A program made the translations under genes and the position numbers. This document shows, one piece after another, positions 34,634 to 43,491 of a stretch of DNA of 46,854 nt. The stretch's first letter is position 1; the number at the start of each line of letters is the position of its first letter. This DNA comes from Myxococcus llanfairpwllgwyngyllgogerychwyrndrobwllllantysiliogogogochensis (GTDB lineage Bacteria; Myxococcota; Myxococcia; Myxococcales; Myxococcaceae): positions 1-46,854 of the forward strand of contig NZ_VIFM01000067.1 of assembly GCF_006636215.1 (NCBI RefSeq), written 5' to 3'. Below the pieces are notes generated by a model, which saw nothing but the letters and a program-made list of their open reading frames with translations, ran no database searches and had not been told where the DNA came from.

Positions 34634-36283
34634 TCATGGGCTGGTGATGGAGACGGAGTAGTTGTAGGTGCCCGTGCTGTCCTTGAAGCCCGTCACGATC
34701 AGCACGTATTGACGGTCCGCCTGGCTGGAGAAGCGGAAGGACTCCGTGCCTCTGAGGAAGTCGTCGGCGAAGCCCGCTCGGGTGCCCTGCTGGAGGGCCT
34801 GGATGCCCACGTCCTCGGTTGAGTTGGCGGAGATGATCACCGTCCTGCCCGTGCCGTTGAAGACGTAGTACCGGTTCTGCTGTTGCTGGTTGGAGGGCTT
34901 GCCGCCCTTGAGGGTGCCGTTGGCGTTGTACGGCAGCGACGACACCGTGGTGTACATGGCCGCCAGTTGGGTGTCGCCTTCGCCGAAGGCGGAGCGAATC
35001 GAGCCGATCTGGTAGTGGGCCGCGAGCGTGTCCAGGGTCGCCGCGTTGACGCCCGGCTGCGCCTTGAGCCCGTGGATGAAGGAGCCGATGGTCGTCAGCG
35101 CGGGCGTCGTCTTCTGCGGTCCCACCAGCACGTCGTACAGCGTGCCCAGGCCGATGTTCACCTGGTCATACGAAGCCTCGGCCGCGCTCGAGGCGTCGAA
35201 GATGTCATAGAGCAGCCGCATGACGCTGAACTCGGAGAAGACGCTTGGCGTCGGGTCGTCCGCGGCCGCCGTCTCCATGTCGAAGCCGAAGGCGGTCTGC
35301 CGGCCTGCTCCCCAGGAGGTGTCGACGTAGAGGGGGTCCGGCAGGAGGATGGCGGAGAGCGCGTTGCCGTAGCCCTCTCCGAAGGCGATGCGCGGATCCA
35401 ACACGTCGCCGCCGATATGCTGGCCGCCCGGGTTGTCCGAGCGGGAGAGGTTGGACTCGAAGTAGTGCCCCCACTCGTGGACGATGACGTGGTTGTCGAA
35501 CTCGTCGGTGTCCGCGCCCTCCTTGCCCAGCACGTAGACTTCGTTCTCCGAGGGCGAGAAGTGCGAGGTGCCAATCTGCCCGGTGGAGGTGTCGCCGCTG
35601 TTGTTGCGCTCCGCGATGTTGTTCGGGCTCCAGTTCACCTTGAGCGGTGGAAAGGGGACCGTGCGCACGGCGAGGAAGGCCCGTGACGCGGTGTACATGC
35701 TGTCCAGGATGGCGAAGGGCGCGGCGACCCGCTGGCTCGGGTTGTAGGAGGAGCCCGTCCAACCGTGGCCCGCGTGCAAATCCCTGCTCGTGGTGCCGCC
35801 GGTGATGGTGGCGGACACGGCCCAGATGGCGTTGCGCGCCGTGTTGTCCTCCACCTGGATGGCGGGGGTGGTCGTCTTGGCCAGGGTCGCGAGCGTCAGG
35901 TTGGCGCCGGTGCCGGCGGTGTAGGTGAGCTGGTAGCGGCCGTCCTCGTCCGTCGTCGCCGTGCCGAGCACGGTGGTGCCCCGCATCACCTGGACGGCGG
36001 CGTTGCGCACGGGCCGCACGCTCGTCTGTGCGAAGGCCAGCATGCCGCCACGGATGGGCGTGGTCGTGAGGATGGCCGGAACAAAGTCGTACGTCACCCT
36101 GCCGGTGAGGGTGGCGGTGATCGGCGGGCCCGCATCGGGCTCGGGCACCCCCGCATCGGGATTGCCTCCGCCGTCGGGCTCGTCGTCATTGCCGTTGTCG
36201 GTACAGCCGAACATGGTGAGACTGAGCGCGAGCGCCAGCATCGCGCTGGTGCGGCCCCAGACCGATTTGCGAGACACGTACAT
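34634..36283 (-). CDS. Zinc metalloprotease-like lipoprotein
   Basis: A 549-residue lipoprotein (lipobox MFGC) with an Asp/Pro/Gly-rich linker. A carboxypeptidase-regulatory-like beta domain lies at about 57-130 (TGRVTYDF, VQVMRGTTVLGTATTDEDGRY). A catalytic region centres on VIVHEWGHYFESNLSRSDN: the HEWGH gives two zinc His and the catalytic Glu, and FGEGYGNALSAI may hold the third ligand or a supporting Glu. The C-terminal ~100 residues (QNRYYVFNGTGRTVIISANS...YVLIVTGF) resemble a pre-peptidase C-terminal (PPC-type) beta domain. GGGAGGACGGA precedes the ATG. It is the first gene of a two-gene operon with the small lipoprotein. Role: extracellular or surface protein degradation, inferred. 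Confidence 0.88.
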   Translation of the reverse strand: MYVSRKSVWGRTSAMLALALSLTMFGCTDNGNDDEPDGGGNPDAGVPEPDAGPPITATLTGRVTYDFVPAILTTTPIRGGMLAFAQTSVRPVRNAAVQVMRGTTVLGTATTDEDGRYQLTYTAGTGANLTLATLAKTTTPAIQVEDNTARNAIWAVSATITGGTTSRDLHAGHGWTGSSYNPSQRVAAPFAILDSMYTASRAFLAVRTVPFPPLKVNWSPNNIAERNNSGDTSTGQIGTSHFSPSENEVYVLGKEGADTDEFDNHVIVHEWGHYFESNLSRSDNPGGQHIGGDVLDPRIAFGEGYGNALSAILLPDPLYVDTSWGAGRQTAFGFDMETAAADDPTPSVFSEFSVMRLLYDIFDASSAAEASYDQVNIGLGTLYDVLVGPQKTTPALTTIGSFIHGLKAQPGVNAATLDTLAAHYQIGSIRSAFGEGDTQLAAMYTTVSSLPYNANGTLKGGKPSNQQQQNRYYVFNGTGRTVIISANSTEDVGIQALQQGTRAGFADDFLRGTESFRFSSQADRQYVLIVTGFKDSTGTYNYSVSITSP

Positions 36284-36577
36284 TCCGTCCTCCCCCTTCC
36301 TTTCGCTTTCGATGGGTGGCGGGCATTCTCGGCGGGTCCTCCTGGAACTTCAAACGTTGGAGGGCGGATGCGGCCCGTGAGCCGCGAATTGTCGGGGAAG
36401 GGTGTGCACTCTGGCCGGGAGCGTCCGGGCGTGCGGGCCCGTCCTCGAGGCTCGGCAGGCAGGCCGGCCTCGCCTCGGACCCAGGTGTGGGTTGGCGTTG
36501 GAGCAGGGCGCACGCATCGTTCACGCAGGCGTCGCGCGCGGGGGGCGAGCGACCCCCTGGCCCATCGTCTCCTCGCC

Positions 36578-39088
36578 ATGCCCTCTTCGACCGACAGTCC
36601 GAGCCTGCCTCGCCCCACCGGGAGGGATGCGCCTGTCGAGGGCGGCGAGGGCTTCTTCCAGTCCGTCGTCACCAGCATGGCGGAGGGCGTGGTGGTGGCG
36701 GACGAGCAGGGGAGGTTCGTCTTCATCAACCCCACCGCGGAGCAGTTGATGGGGGTGGACGCCTCGGGCACGGCGCTCTCCGAGTGGTCATCGCACTTTG
36801 GCCTCTTCCTGCCGGACCAGGTCACGCCGTATCCCCCGGAGGACCTGCCGCTGGCGCGCGCCATCCGGGGCGAGTCGATGAGTCAGGTGGAGATCTTCCT
36901 GCGCAACCCCGAGAAGCCCTCGGGCGTCTGGCTGCTGGTGAGCTGCCGACCCGTGCGGGACGCGAGCGGAGCACCGCGCGGCGGGGTCGCCGTCTTCACC
37001 GACATCACCGAGTTCAAGCGGGCCGAGCAGGCCCTGCTCGAGAGTGAGCAGAAGCACCGGATGCTCTACAACAACACGCCGGTGATGATGCACTCCATCG
37101 ACCGCGAGGGCCGGCTGATCAGTGTCAGCGACTGCTGGCTGTCCACGCTGGGCTACCGGCGCGAGGAGGTGCTGGGCCACGACTCGGTGGAGTTCCTGTC
37201 CGAGGAGTCCACGCGGCTTGCCCGGGAGAAGGTGCTGCCCGCCTTCTTCGCGACGGGCTTCTGCAAGGACGTCCCGTACCGGCTTCGCAAGAAGAACGGC
37301 GAGTACCTCGACGTGTTGCTGTCCGCCATCGCCGAGCGCGACTCGAGCGGCGCGTGGGTCCGCTCGCTCGCGGTGCTGCTCGACGTGACGGAGCGCAAGC
37401 GCGCGGAGGAGGCCCTCCTGCAGAGTGAGCAGCAGCTGCGGGCCATCCTGGACAACGCCACCTCCATCTTCTTCCTGCTCGACACCCAGGGTCGCTACGT
37501 CTTCGTCAACCGGCAGTGGGAGTTGATGTTCCGCCGCACCCGCGAGGACGTCATCGGCAAACAGGTCCACGACCTCTTCCCGCCGGAGGTCGCGGACGGC
37601 TTCCAGCGGATGACCGGCGCGGTGCTCCAGCGCCGGATGCCGCTGGCCCAGGAGGAGCGCATCCCCCAGGAGGACGGCCTCCACACGTACATCACCCAGA
37701 AGTTCCCGCTCATGGACGCCCTGGGCGTGCCCTATGCCGTCTGCGGCATCTCCACGGACATCACCGAGCGCAAGCGCCTGGAGGAAGCGCAGCGGTTTCT
37801 CGCCGAGGCGAGTCGCGAACTGGGCACGTCGCTCGACTACGAGACGACGCTCCAGCGCGTCGCGGAGCTGACGGTGCCCCGTCTCGCGGACGTGTGTGTC
37901 GTCTTCATCCCGGGGGAAGGCGGGCGACTGCGTCCGGTGGCGGTGTCGGCCCGAGAGCCCGGGCAGGCCGAGGATGTGCGAGCGCTGCTCTCGGCCCACC
38001 CGCTGCTTCCAGATGTCCACCGGGGCCCGGTGGCGGTGATGGCGACGGGGCGCTCGGAGTGCTCGCGATTGCCTGGGGGCATCCTGGACAAGGATGGGCT
38101 GGATGCGAGGCAGTGGCGCCGCGTGCGCGCGCTGGGCGGTCGACCCTCCCTCAGCGTGCCGCTCCAGGCGCGCGGCCGGAGCCTGGGCGTGCTGACCCTC
38201 CTGTCGACGTCGCGGTCCGCGCGAAGCTTCGGCGCGGACCAGGTGGCGCTGGCGGAGGAGCTGGGGCGCCGCGCGGCCTTCGCCATCGACAATGCGCAGC
38301 TGTACCGCAAGTCCCAGGAGGCCATTCGCGTCCGCGACGAGTTCCTCTCCATCGCCTCCCATGAGCTGAAGACACCGCTGACGTCCATGAAGCTGCGCAT
38401 GCAGCAGATGGCGGCCCTGCTGTCGCGGCCCCGGCCCGACTCGACGCTCGCCACCAGGCTGTCCAGCATGCTCTTCGTCTGCGAAAGCCAGCTGTCGCGG
38501 CTGTCGCGACTGGTGGAGCACCTGCTCGACGTCTCCCGCATCCACGAGTCGCGGCTCGCCCTGCGCCCGGAGGAGATGGACCTGTCGATGGTGGCGCGCG
38601 ACGTGGCGGCCCACCTCCGGGAGCAACTGGAGAAGGCGGGCTGCGAGCTGATGTTGGAGGCGCCGCCGTCGCTGCCGGGCCGCTGGGACAGGCTGCGCTT
38701 GGAGCAGGTGATGATGAATCTGCTGACGAACGCGGTGAAGTATGGGGCGGGCCAGCCCATCTGGATGCGGCTGGCCTCCCACGACGAGCGGGTGTGGCTG
38801 AGCGTGGAGGACCGGGGGATGGGCATCCCCCGCGAGGCCCAGGCGCGCATCTTCGAGCGCTTCGAGCGCGCCGCCTCACCCAACTACGGAGGGCTGGGGC
38901 TGGGCCTCTTCATCACCCGACAAATCGTGGAGGCCCACGGTGGCCGGGTGTGGGTGGAGAGCGAGCCGGGGCGGGGCGCCCGCTTCGTCGTCGAGCTGCC
39001 CCAGTGGACTCACGTCAGTGGGCCTTCCACCAGCCGCAGCACGTCCGCCAACACGCCGGACGCCGTCACCGCCGCGCCCGCGCCGTAG
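36578..39088 (+). CDS. PAS-PAS-PAS-GAF hybrid-free histidine kinase
   Basis: An 836-residue cytoplasmic sensor kinase without membrane segments. Three PAS domains (about 25-155, 160-285, 290-410), each ending in a DITE/DVTER-type motif, are followed by a GAF domain (about 415-575). HisKA has phosphoacceptor His595 in SIASHELKTPLTS. HATPase_c (about 695-812) has NLLTNAVKYG (N box), EDRGMGIP (G1) and GLGLGLFIT (G2). There is no receiver domain and no adjacent response regulator, so it is an orphan kinase. ATG 36578 is the last good start before the first PAS; its ribosome-binding site is weak. The last 26 codons overlap the 3' end of thrA on the opposite strand by 79 bp. Confidence 0.92.
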   Translation: MPSSTDSPSLPRPTGRDAPVEGGEGFFQSVVTSMAEGVVVADEQGRFVFINPTAEQLMGVDASGTALSEWSSHFGLFLPDQVTPYPPEDLPLARAIRGESMSQVEIFLRNPEKPSGVWLLVSCRPVRDASGAPRGGVAVFTDITEFKRAEQALLESEQKHRMLYNNTPVMMHSIDREGRLISVSDCWLSTLGYRREEVLGHDSVEFLSEESTRLAREKVLPAFFATGFCKDVPYRLRKKNGEYLDVLLSAIAERDSSGAWVRSLAVLLDVTERKRAEEALLQSEQQLRAILDNATSIFFLLDTQGRYVFVNRQWELMFRRTREDVIGKQVHDLFPPEVADGFQRMTGAVLQRRMPLAQEERIPQEDGLHTYITQKFPLMDALGVPYAVCGISTDITERKRLEEAQRFLAEASRELGTSLDYETTLQRVAELTVPRLADVCVVFIPGEGGRLRPVAVSAREPGQAEDVRALLSAHPLLPDVHRGPVAVMATGRSECSRLPGGILDKDGLDARQWRRVRALGGRPSLSVPLQARGRSLGVLTLLSTSRSARSFGADQVALAEELGRRAAFAIDNAQLYRKSQEAIRVRDEFLSIASHELKTPLTSMKLRMQQMAALLSRPRPDSTLATRLSSMLFVCESQLSRLSRLVEHLLDVSRIHESRLALRPEEMDLSMVARDVAAHLREQLEKAGCELMLEAPPSLPGRWDRLRLEQVMMNLLTNAVKYGAGQPIWMRLASHDERVWLSVEDRGMGIPREAQARIFERFERAASPNYGGLGLGLFITRQIVEAHGGRVWVESEPGRGARFVVELPQWTHVSGPSTSRSTSANTPDAVTAAPAP

Positions 39089-41463
39089 CCCCGGATGACG
39101 AGCGGCGTGGGGCTGTAGCGCTCGGAGAGGAAGCTGAGCGCGTTTTCTCCGCCCTTCACCGCCGCCAGCGGGTTCTCCAGGGGCACGGCCTTCAGGCCCA
39201 CCGCGCAGCCCTCCTGTCCGACGCTGCCCACGTACCGCAGCACCTTCCCCTCGTCGCGCAGGCGCTCCACGCGGCGCTGGAAGGCGGCGTCGATGCTCGG
39301 CAGCCGCTCCAGGAACGCGTCGAGCGGGCCGTCCGCGTCGAAGTCCGCGGGCAGGAGCGACTCCAGCGCCACCTGCTCCAGCTCCACCTCGCGTCCCAGC
39401 TCCCGGGCGAGGATGAGCACCTTGCGCGCCACGTCGGTGCCCTGCAGGTCGTCGCGAGGGTCCGGCTCGGTGAAGCGCTTCTCCATGGCGGTGCCCACCG
39501 CCTGTGACAGTGGCACGCCCTGTTCGGTGAGGCCGAGGATGAAGGACAGCGAGCCGGAGAGGATGCCTTCGATGCGGTGCACCTGGTCTCCGGTGCGCAG
39601 CATGTTCTTCAGCGTGTCGATGACGGGCAGGGCCGCGCCCACGTTCGTCTCGTACAGGAAGCGGCGCTGGTGGCGCGAGGCCGTCTCGCGGATGGCGCGC
39701 CAGTGGGCCATGCGTCCCGCGTTGGCCTTCTTGTTGGCGGTGACGACGTGGAGCCCCGAGGCCAGGAGGGACGGGTAGGCGAGCGCCACGTCCTCGCTGC
39801 TGGTGCAGTCCACGAAGATGGGACGGCCCGGGCGCTTCTCGCGCGCCTGCTCGCGGAAGGAGTCCAGCGACGCGGACGCGGTGCCCGCCTCCAGCTTCTC
39901 CTTCCACTGCTCCAGGGGAATGCCCGCGGGCTCGATGACGCCCTTGCGGCTGTTGGCGATGGCGCACACCCGCAGGTCCACGCCCTGGGCGCGCAGGTGG
40001 GGGGCCTGCTGACGAATCTGCCGCATCAGCTCCCCGCCCACGCTGCCCACGCCGGCCACCAGCAGCTCCACCACCTCCGTGGTGCCGAAGTAGCGGTGGT
40101 GGACGTGGGCCATGGCGCGCGGGCCGTCCGCCTCGGTGATGACGGCGGAGATGCTGCGCTCACTGGAGCCCTGGGCGATGGCGGCGATGCTGCAGCCCAC
40201 GTCGGCCAGTCCGCTGAAGAAGGTGCCGGCCACGCCCACGCGGTGGCGCATGCCGTCGCCGACGATGCTGAGCACCGCCAGCTGGCCCTGGCGCTCAATC
40301 GTGTCCACCTTGCCGGCCTCGCGCTCCACCTCGAACTCGGTCTCCAGCGCGCGCACGGCGGCGTCGGACTCCGACTGCTGCACGCAGAAGCTGATGGAGC
40401 ACTCGCTGGAGCCCTGGGTGATGAGGACCACGGAGATGCCGGTGCGGGCCATGGACGCGAAGACGCGCGCGGCGGTGCCCGGCACGCCCTTGAGGCCCGC
40501 GCCGGCGATGTTGATGAGCGCCACGTCGCGCAGGAAGGACAGGCCGCGCACGGGGTGGTCCGGCGGCGCGGCGGAGTCCGTCACCAGGGTGCCGGGGTGC
40601 TCGGGGCGGAAGCTGTTGCACACGCGCACGGGGATGCCGCGCTCACGGGCGGGGGCAATCGTCTTGGGGTGGAGCACCTTGGCGCCGAAGTACGCCAGCT
40701 CCATCGCCTCCTCGAAGCTCACCTCCGCCAGGGGGAAGGCCTCGGGGACCAGCCGGGGGTCGGCGCTGAAGATGCCGTCCACGTCCGTCCAGATTTCCAG
40801 GAGCCGGGCATCCAGCGCGGCCGCGGCCAGCGCCGCCGAATAGTCCGAGCCGCCGCGTCCGAGTGACAGCGTCTTGCCGCGCTCGTCACCGCCGAAGAAG
40901 CCCGGCATCAGCATCAGCCCGGGGCCGCTCGCGTCGCGCAGCGGTGCGAAGCGCGCGCGAATCTCGTCCATGCGCGGCGTGGCCTGGAGCGGGTCTCCCG
41001 TGCAGATGAGCACGTGGCGCGGCTCCACCGCGTGCGGGGACAGCTTGCGCGCCGACATCAGCGCCTCCAGCAGCAGACAGGAGGCGCGCTCGCCCAGGCC
41101 GGACAGGTGGGCGAGCACGGAGGGCGAGCACTCGCGCAGGAGGCCCACGCCCTGGAGCAGGCCGCGCAGCTCGGTGGAGATGGCCGCGAGCCCCAGCTCC
41201 AGCGGCGCGAGCGCCTCCAGCTCGCCCCCCAGCTCCCGGGCGATGGAGAGGTGGGTCTGCTCGAAGCGGGAGAGCGCGGCGTCCACCGCGCCGCCCTCCT
41301 GCGCGAGCCGCGCCGTGTCCACCAGGAGGTTGGTGATGCCGGTGACGGCCGAGGCCACCACCATCACCCGTGTGTCCTTGCGGGCCTGCTCCACCAGGTC
41401 CACCACGCGCCGTATCTGCGCGGTGCCGCCCACGCTCGTCCCGCCGAATTTCATCACGCGCAT
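39010..41463 (-). CDS. thrA: Bifunctional aspartokinase/homoserine dehydrogenase
   Basis: An 817-residue fusion, close to the 820 residues of E. coli ThrA. The N-terminal aspartokinase starts MRVMKFGGTSVGG and includes GRGGSDYSAA; tandem ACT regulatory domains (about 315-455) contain NIAGAGLKGVPG and SIVGDGMRHRVGVAG. The homoserine dehydrogenase part (about 465-817) starts with the NAD(P)-binding VAGVGSVGG and includes VTANKKANAGRM and LSGSLSFI. It catalyses the first and third steps from aspartate towards threonine and methionine. The ATG has GAGGTG upstream. No thrB or thrC adjoins it. Upstream lie a Thr-rich leader peptide and an attenuator (41561-41753), so expression should respond to charged tRNA-Thr; the ACT domains give feedback inhibition as well. 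Confidence 0.97.
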   Translation of the reverse strand: MRVMKFGGTSVGGTAQIRRVVDLVEQARKDTRVMVVASAVTGITNLLVDTARLAQEGGAVDAALSRFEQTHLSIARELGGELEALAPLELGLAAISTELRGLLQGVGLLRECSPSVLAHLSGLGERASCLLLEALMSARKLSPHAVEPRHVLICTGDPLQATPRMDEIRARFAPLRDASGPGLMLMPGFFGGDERGKTLSLGRGGSDYSAALAAAALDARLLEIWTDVDGIFSADPRLVPEAFPLAEVSFEEAMELAYFGAKVLHPKTIAPARERGIPVRVCNSFRPEHPGTLVTDSAAPPDHPVRGLSFLRDVALINIAGAGLKGVPGTAARVFASMARTGISVVLITQGSSECSISFCVQQSESDAAVRALETEFEVEREAGKVDTIERQGQLAVLSIVGDGMRHRVGVAGTFFSGLADVGCSIAAIAQGSSERSISAVITEADGPRAMAHVHHRYFGTTEVVELLVAGVGSVGGELMRQIRQQAPHLRAQGVDLRVCAIANSRKGVIEPAGIPLEQWKEKLEAGTASASLDSFREQAREKRPGRPIFVDCTSSEDVALAYPSLLASGLHVVTANKKANAGRMAHWRAIRETASRHQRRFLYETNVGAALPVIDTLKNMLRTGDQVHRIEGILSGSLSFILGLTEQGVPLSQAVGTAMEKRFTEPDPRDDLQGTDVARKVLILARELGREVELEQVALESLLPADFDADGPLDAFLERLPSIDAAFQRRVERLRDEGKVLRYVGSVGQEGCAVGLKAVPLENPLAAVKGGENALSFLSERYSPTPLVIRGYGAGAAVTASGVLADVLRLVEGPLT

Positions 41464-41560
41464 GACGGCACCTCGTGGAGGGCGGGGAGGCGCGAGGCGG
41501 CGGACTGGCGGGGCGTCGTCGAGGTCTGGGTCTGCATGGCGTTCCAGGTGGGTGGAGGAA

Positions 41561-41600
41561 AACGAAAAAGGCCCCGCGCCGGGGAGCGCGGGGCCAGGTC
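41561..41600 (-). terminator. thrA attenuator: terminator with antiterminator arm
   Basis: Minus strand: stem GGCCCCGCGC (41595-41586) / GCGCGGGGCC (41579-41570) with a 6-nt loop, followed by TTTTTCGTT. It lies between the leader peptide stop and the thrA start. Its 5' arm is part of GACCTGGCCCCGCGCTCC (41600-41583), which is complementary to GGAGCGCGGGAGGTC (41639-41625) at the end of the leader cistron (10 + 5 bp with a 3-nt bulge). The two pairings exclude each other, as in amino-acid attenuators. Confidence 0.9.
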
Positions 41601-41621
41601 GGAAGCACTGCCGATTCCGAG

Positions 41622-41753
41622 CTAGACCTCCCGCGCTCCGCGAGGAGTCGTGGTGGTAGTGGTCGTCGTCGTCGTGCGAGTGGAGGGAGCGGTCGCCGCG
41701 CGCGCGAAGGACGAGGACGTCTGTCCCCGGGTCCACGCGAAGTCCTGGCGCAT
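41622..41753 (-). CDS. thrL: Threonine leader peptide, 43 aa
   Basis: A short cistron starting ATG 41753 (MRQDFAWTRGQ...) with ten consecutive Thr codons at residues 27-36 (minus-strand bases 41675-41646; a mix of ACG, ACC and ACT), ending ...PRGAREV and TAG at 41624-41622. Three more Thr codons precede the run. The antiterminator 5' arm starts six bases after the last Thr codon, so a ribosome stalled early in the run leaves it free, while one reaching the stop covers it. The logic is that of E. coli thrL, but with Thr only, no Ile. No strong ribosome-binding site is visible; GTG 41762 is an alternative start. A TTGACT at 41800-41795 could be its -35. Confidence 0.88.
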   Translation of the reverse strand: MRQDFAWTRGQTSSSFARAATAPSTRTTTTTTTTTTPRGAREV

Positions 41754-41841
41754 GCCGTTCACGAAGTGGAACGCTGACCGATGACCCCGGTGCGAGTCAA
41801 GCCACCCTCCCGAACGAGCGGGCGAGGGCCGCGTCGCTCCA

Positions 41842-43413
41842 TCAGTCCCACGCCACCTGGTGGAGCGTCAGGGCGTCCTGCTTGCCCTTGACCCGGGTGG
41901 GCGGCAGCGTCGTCAGGCGCCAGGTCGACTCGCGCAGTCGGGCGCGCGTGGCCTCCGAGAGGACGACCTCTCCCGCCTTCGCCACGCCGCACACGCGACT
42001 GGCCACGTTGGTGACATCACCCAGGGTGGCGTACTGCAGATAGTGCCCGGAGCCGATGTTGCCCGCGGCGGCGGGGCCGCTGTTGAGGCCTACGTGGATG
42101 CGCAGCTCCGGGTGGCCCTTCGCGCGGAAGCGCGCGTTGAGCGCCACCAGCGCGCGCTGCATGTCCACCGCCGCGCGCACGGCCCTGTCCGCGTCGTCGT
42201 CCCGGGAGAAGGGCGCGCCCCAGACGGCCATCAGCGCGTCGCCGATGTACTTCTCAAGCGTCCCCTCGTGACGGAACACCGCGTCCGCCATCACCGGGAA
42301 GTACTCGTTGAGCATGTCCACGACCTCCCGGGGACGCAGCGACGCCGACAGCGGCGTGAAGTCGGAGATGTCCGCGAAGAGCACCGTCACCTCCGTCTCC
42401 ACCACCTCCAGCGACGCGCCCGGTGACGCGTTGAGCCTGCGGACCACGGCGGGAGGGAAGAAGCGCAGGTACGTGTTGCGCAGCACGGCCTCCTCTTCCA
42501 ACCGTCGCGCCAGCCGCGCGTTGTCGATGGCGACCGCGGCCTGGTTGGCGAAGGCGGTGAGGAACTCCAGGTCCTGCTCCGTGAAGAGCCCGCCCTGCGA
42601 GCGGTTGTCCACGTAGAGCACGCCCAGCCAGGTGTCGCGCGGACGCAGCGGCACGCACATGGCGGAGAGGATGGCCTGCGAGCGGATGGAAGCGGAGCTG
42701 TCCAGGCGCACGTCCCGCTGGGCGTTGGCGAAGAGGGACGCCAGGCCATGGGTGCGCACGAAGTCGACGATGCGCTGGCTGAAGAAGCGCTCCGGGAGCG
42801 TCTCTCCGCTCGCCGCGCGCGCCACGCGAGGGCGCAACTCTCCGGTGGTTTCGTCCACCAGCAACAGCGCCGCGCGGTCCACGCCGAGGATGCGGAAGAC
42901 GAGCTGGAGGATGCGCTCCAGCAGCGTGTCCAGCGAGCCGGGCGAGGCGAGCAGCTGCGCCACGGCGAGCAGCACCTGGAGCCGCTCCCGCGTCGTGTCG
43001 CCCTCGGGCTCCGGTCGCACCCGCAGCCGGGGCGCGTCCGCGTCCAGCAGGGTCTCCAGGGGAGACAGGGTGAAGCGCGTGTCCAGCGTGCGCGTGTGCA
43101 GCGGACTCAGCTCCTCCTCGCGCTCGGGGTCGCCCGCGAGCAGCTGGAACCACACCTCGCCGCAGCGGAAGGCCTCGCCTTCCTGGAGCACGTGCCGCTC
43201 GACGCGGACCTCCCCCATGAACGTGCCGTTCTTGCTGCCCTGGTCCACCAGCACCACGCGCGAGCCCTGGCGCTCCAGCCGCGCATGGCGCCGCGAGATG
43301 CTCTTGTGGAGCACGCAGACGGAGCTCTCGTCCGTCCTGCCGATGGTGGTGGTGCCCTCGGGGAGCAGGAGCTCCTGCTCTCCCTCCCGCCCGGGGTTGA
43401 GGATGAGACGCAT
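41842..43413 (-). CDS. FHA-GAF class III adenylate cyclase
   Basis: A 523-residue soluble signalling enzyme. The FHA domain (about 20-92) has TIGRTDES, SISRRHARL and GSKNGTFMG. The GAF domain lies at about 150-300 (VLLAVAQLLASPGSLDTLLERI ... LYVDNRSQGGLFTEQDLEFL). The class III cyclase domain is at about 340-515: VLFADISDFTPL holds the two metal-binding Asp, EKYIGDALMAVWG the purine-contact Lys, and YATLGDVTNVASR the Asp and Asn/Arg typical of ATP-specific enzymes. The product is therefore predicted to be cAMP. The FHA module suggests control by a Ser/Thr kinase. The start ATG follows a TAGCAT hexamer 10 nt upstream and is probably near-leaderless. It stands alone between thrA and the pit operon. 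Confidence 0.94.
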   Translation of the reverse strand: MRLILNPGREGEQELLLPEGTTTIGRTDESSVCVLHKSISRRHARLERQGSRVVLVDQGSKNGTFMGEVRVERHVLQEGEAFRCGEVWFQLLAGDPEREEELSPLHTRTLDTRFTLSPLETLLDADAPRLRVRPEPEGDTTRERLQVLLAVAQLLASPGSLDTLLERILQLVFRILGVDRAALLLVDETTGELRPRVARAASGETLPERFFSQRIVDFVRTHGLASLFANAQRDVRLDSSASIRSQAILSAMCVPLRPRDTWLGVLYVDNRSQGGLFTEQDLEFLTAFANQAAVAIDNARLARRLEEEAVLRNTYLRFFPPAVVRRLNASPGASLEVVETEVTVLFADISDFTPLSASLRPREVVDMLNEYFPVMADAVFRHEGTLEKYIGDALMAVWGAPFSRDDDADRAVRAAVDMQRALVALNARFRAKGHPELRIHVGLNSGPAAAGNIGSGHYLQYATLGDVTNVASRVCGVAKAGEVVLSEATRARLRESTWRLTTLPPTRVKGKQDALTLHQVAWD

Positions 43414-43423
43414 GGAGGAGGGA

Positions 43424-43429
43424 ATGCTA
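43424..43429 (-). promoter_or_regulatory. -10 hexamer near start codon
   Basis: TAGCAT on the minus strand ends 10 nt before the ATG at 43413; the spacer TCCCTCCTCC carries no Shine-Dalgarno sequence. The expected leader is at most a few nucleotides. Confidence 0.4.
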
Positions 43430-43491
43430 GCACCCGCCCGCGGGCCTCCCGAAGGAAGTGGCCGGCGCGGGCGGGCAGGGGGAGGCCGGAC

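Noticed and set aside
41464-41736. Upstream in-frame extension of thrA with an Asp/His-rich run
   Set aside because: It is the Thr-codon run read in another frame and crosses a strong terminator; thrA homology begins at MRVMKFGG with a good ribosome-binding site.
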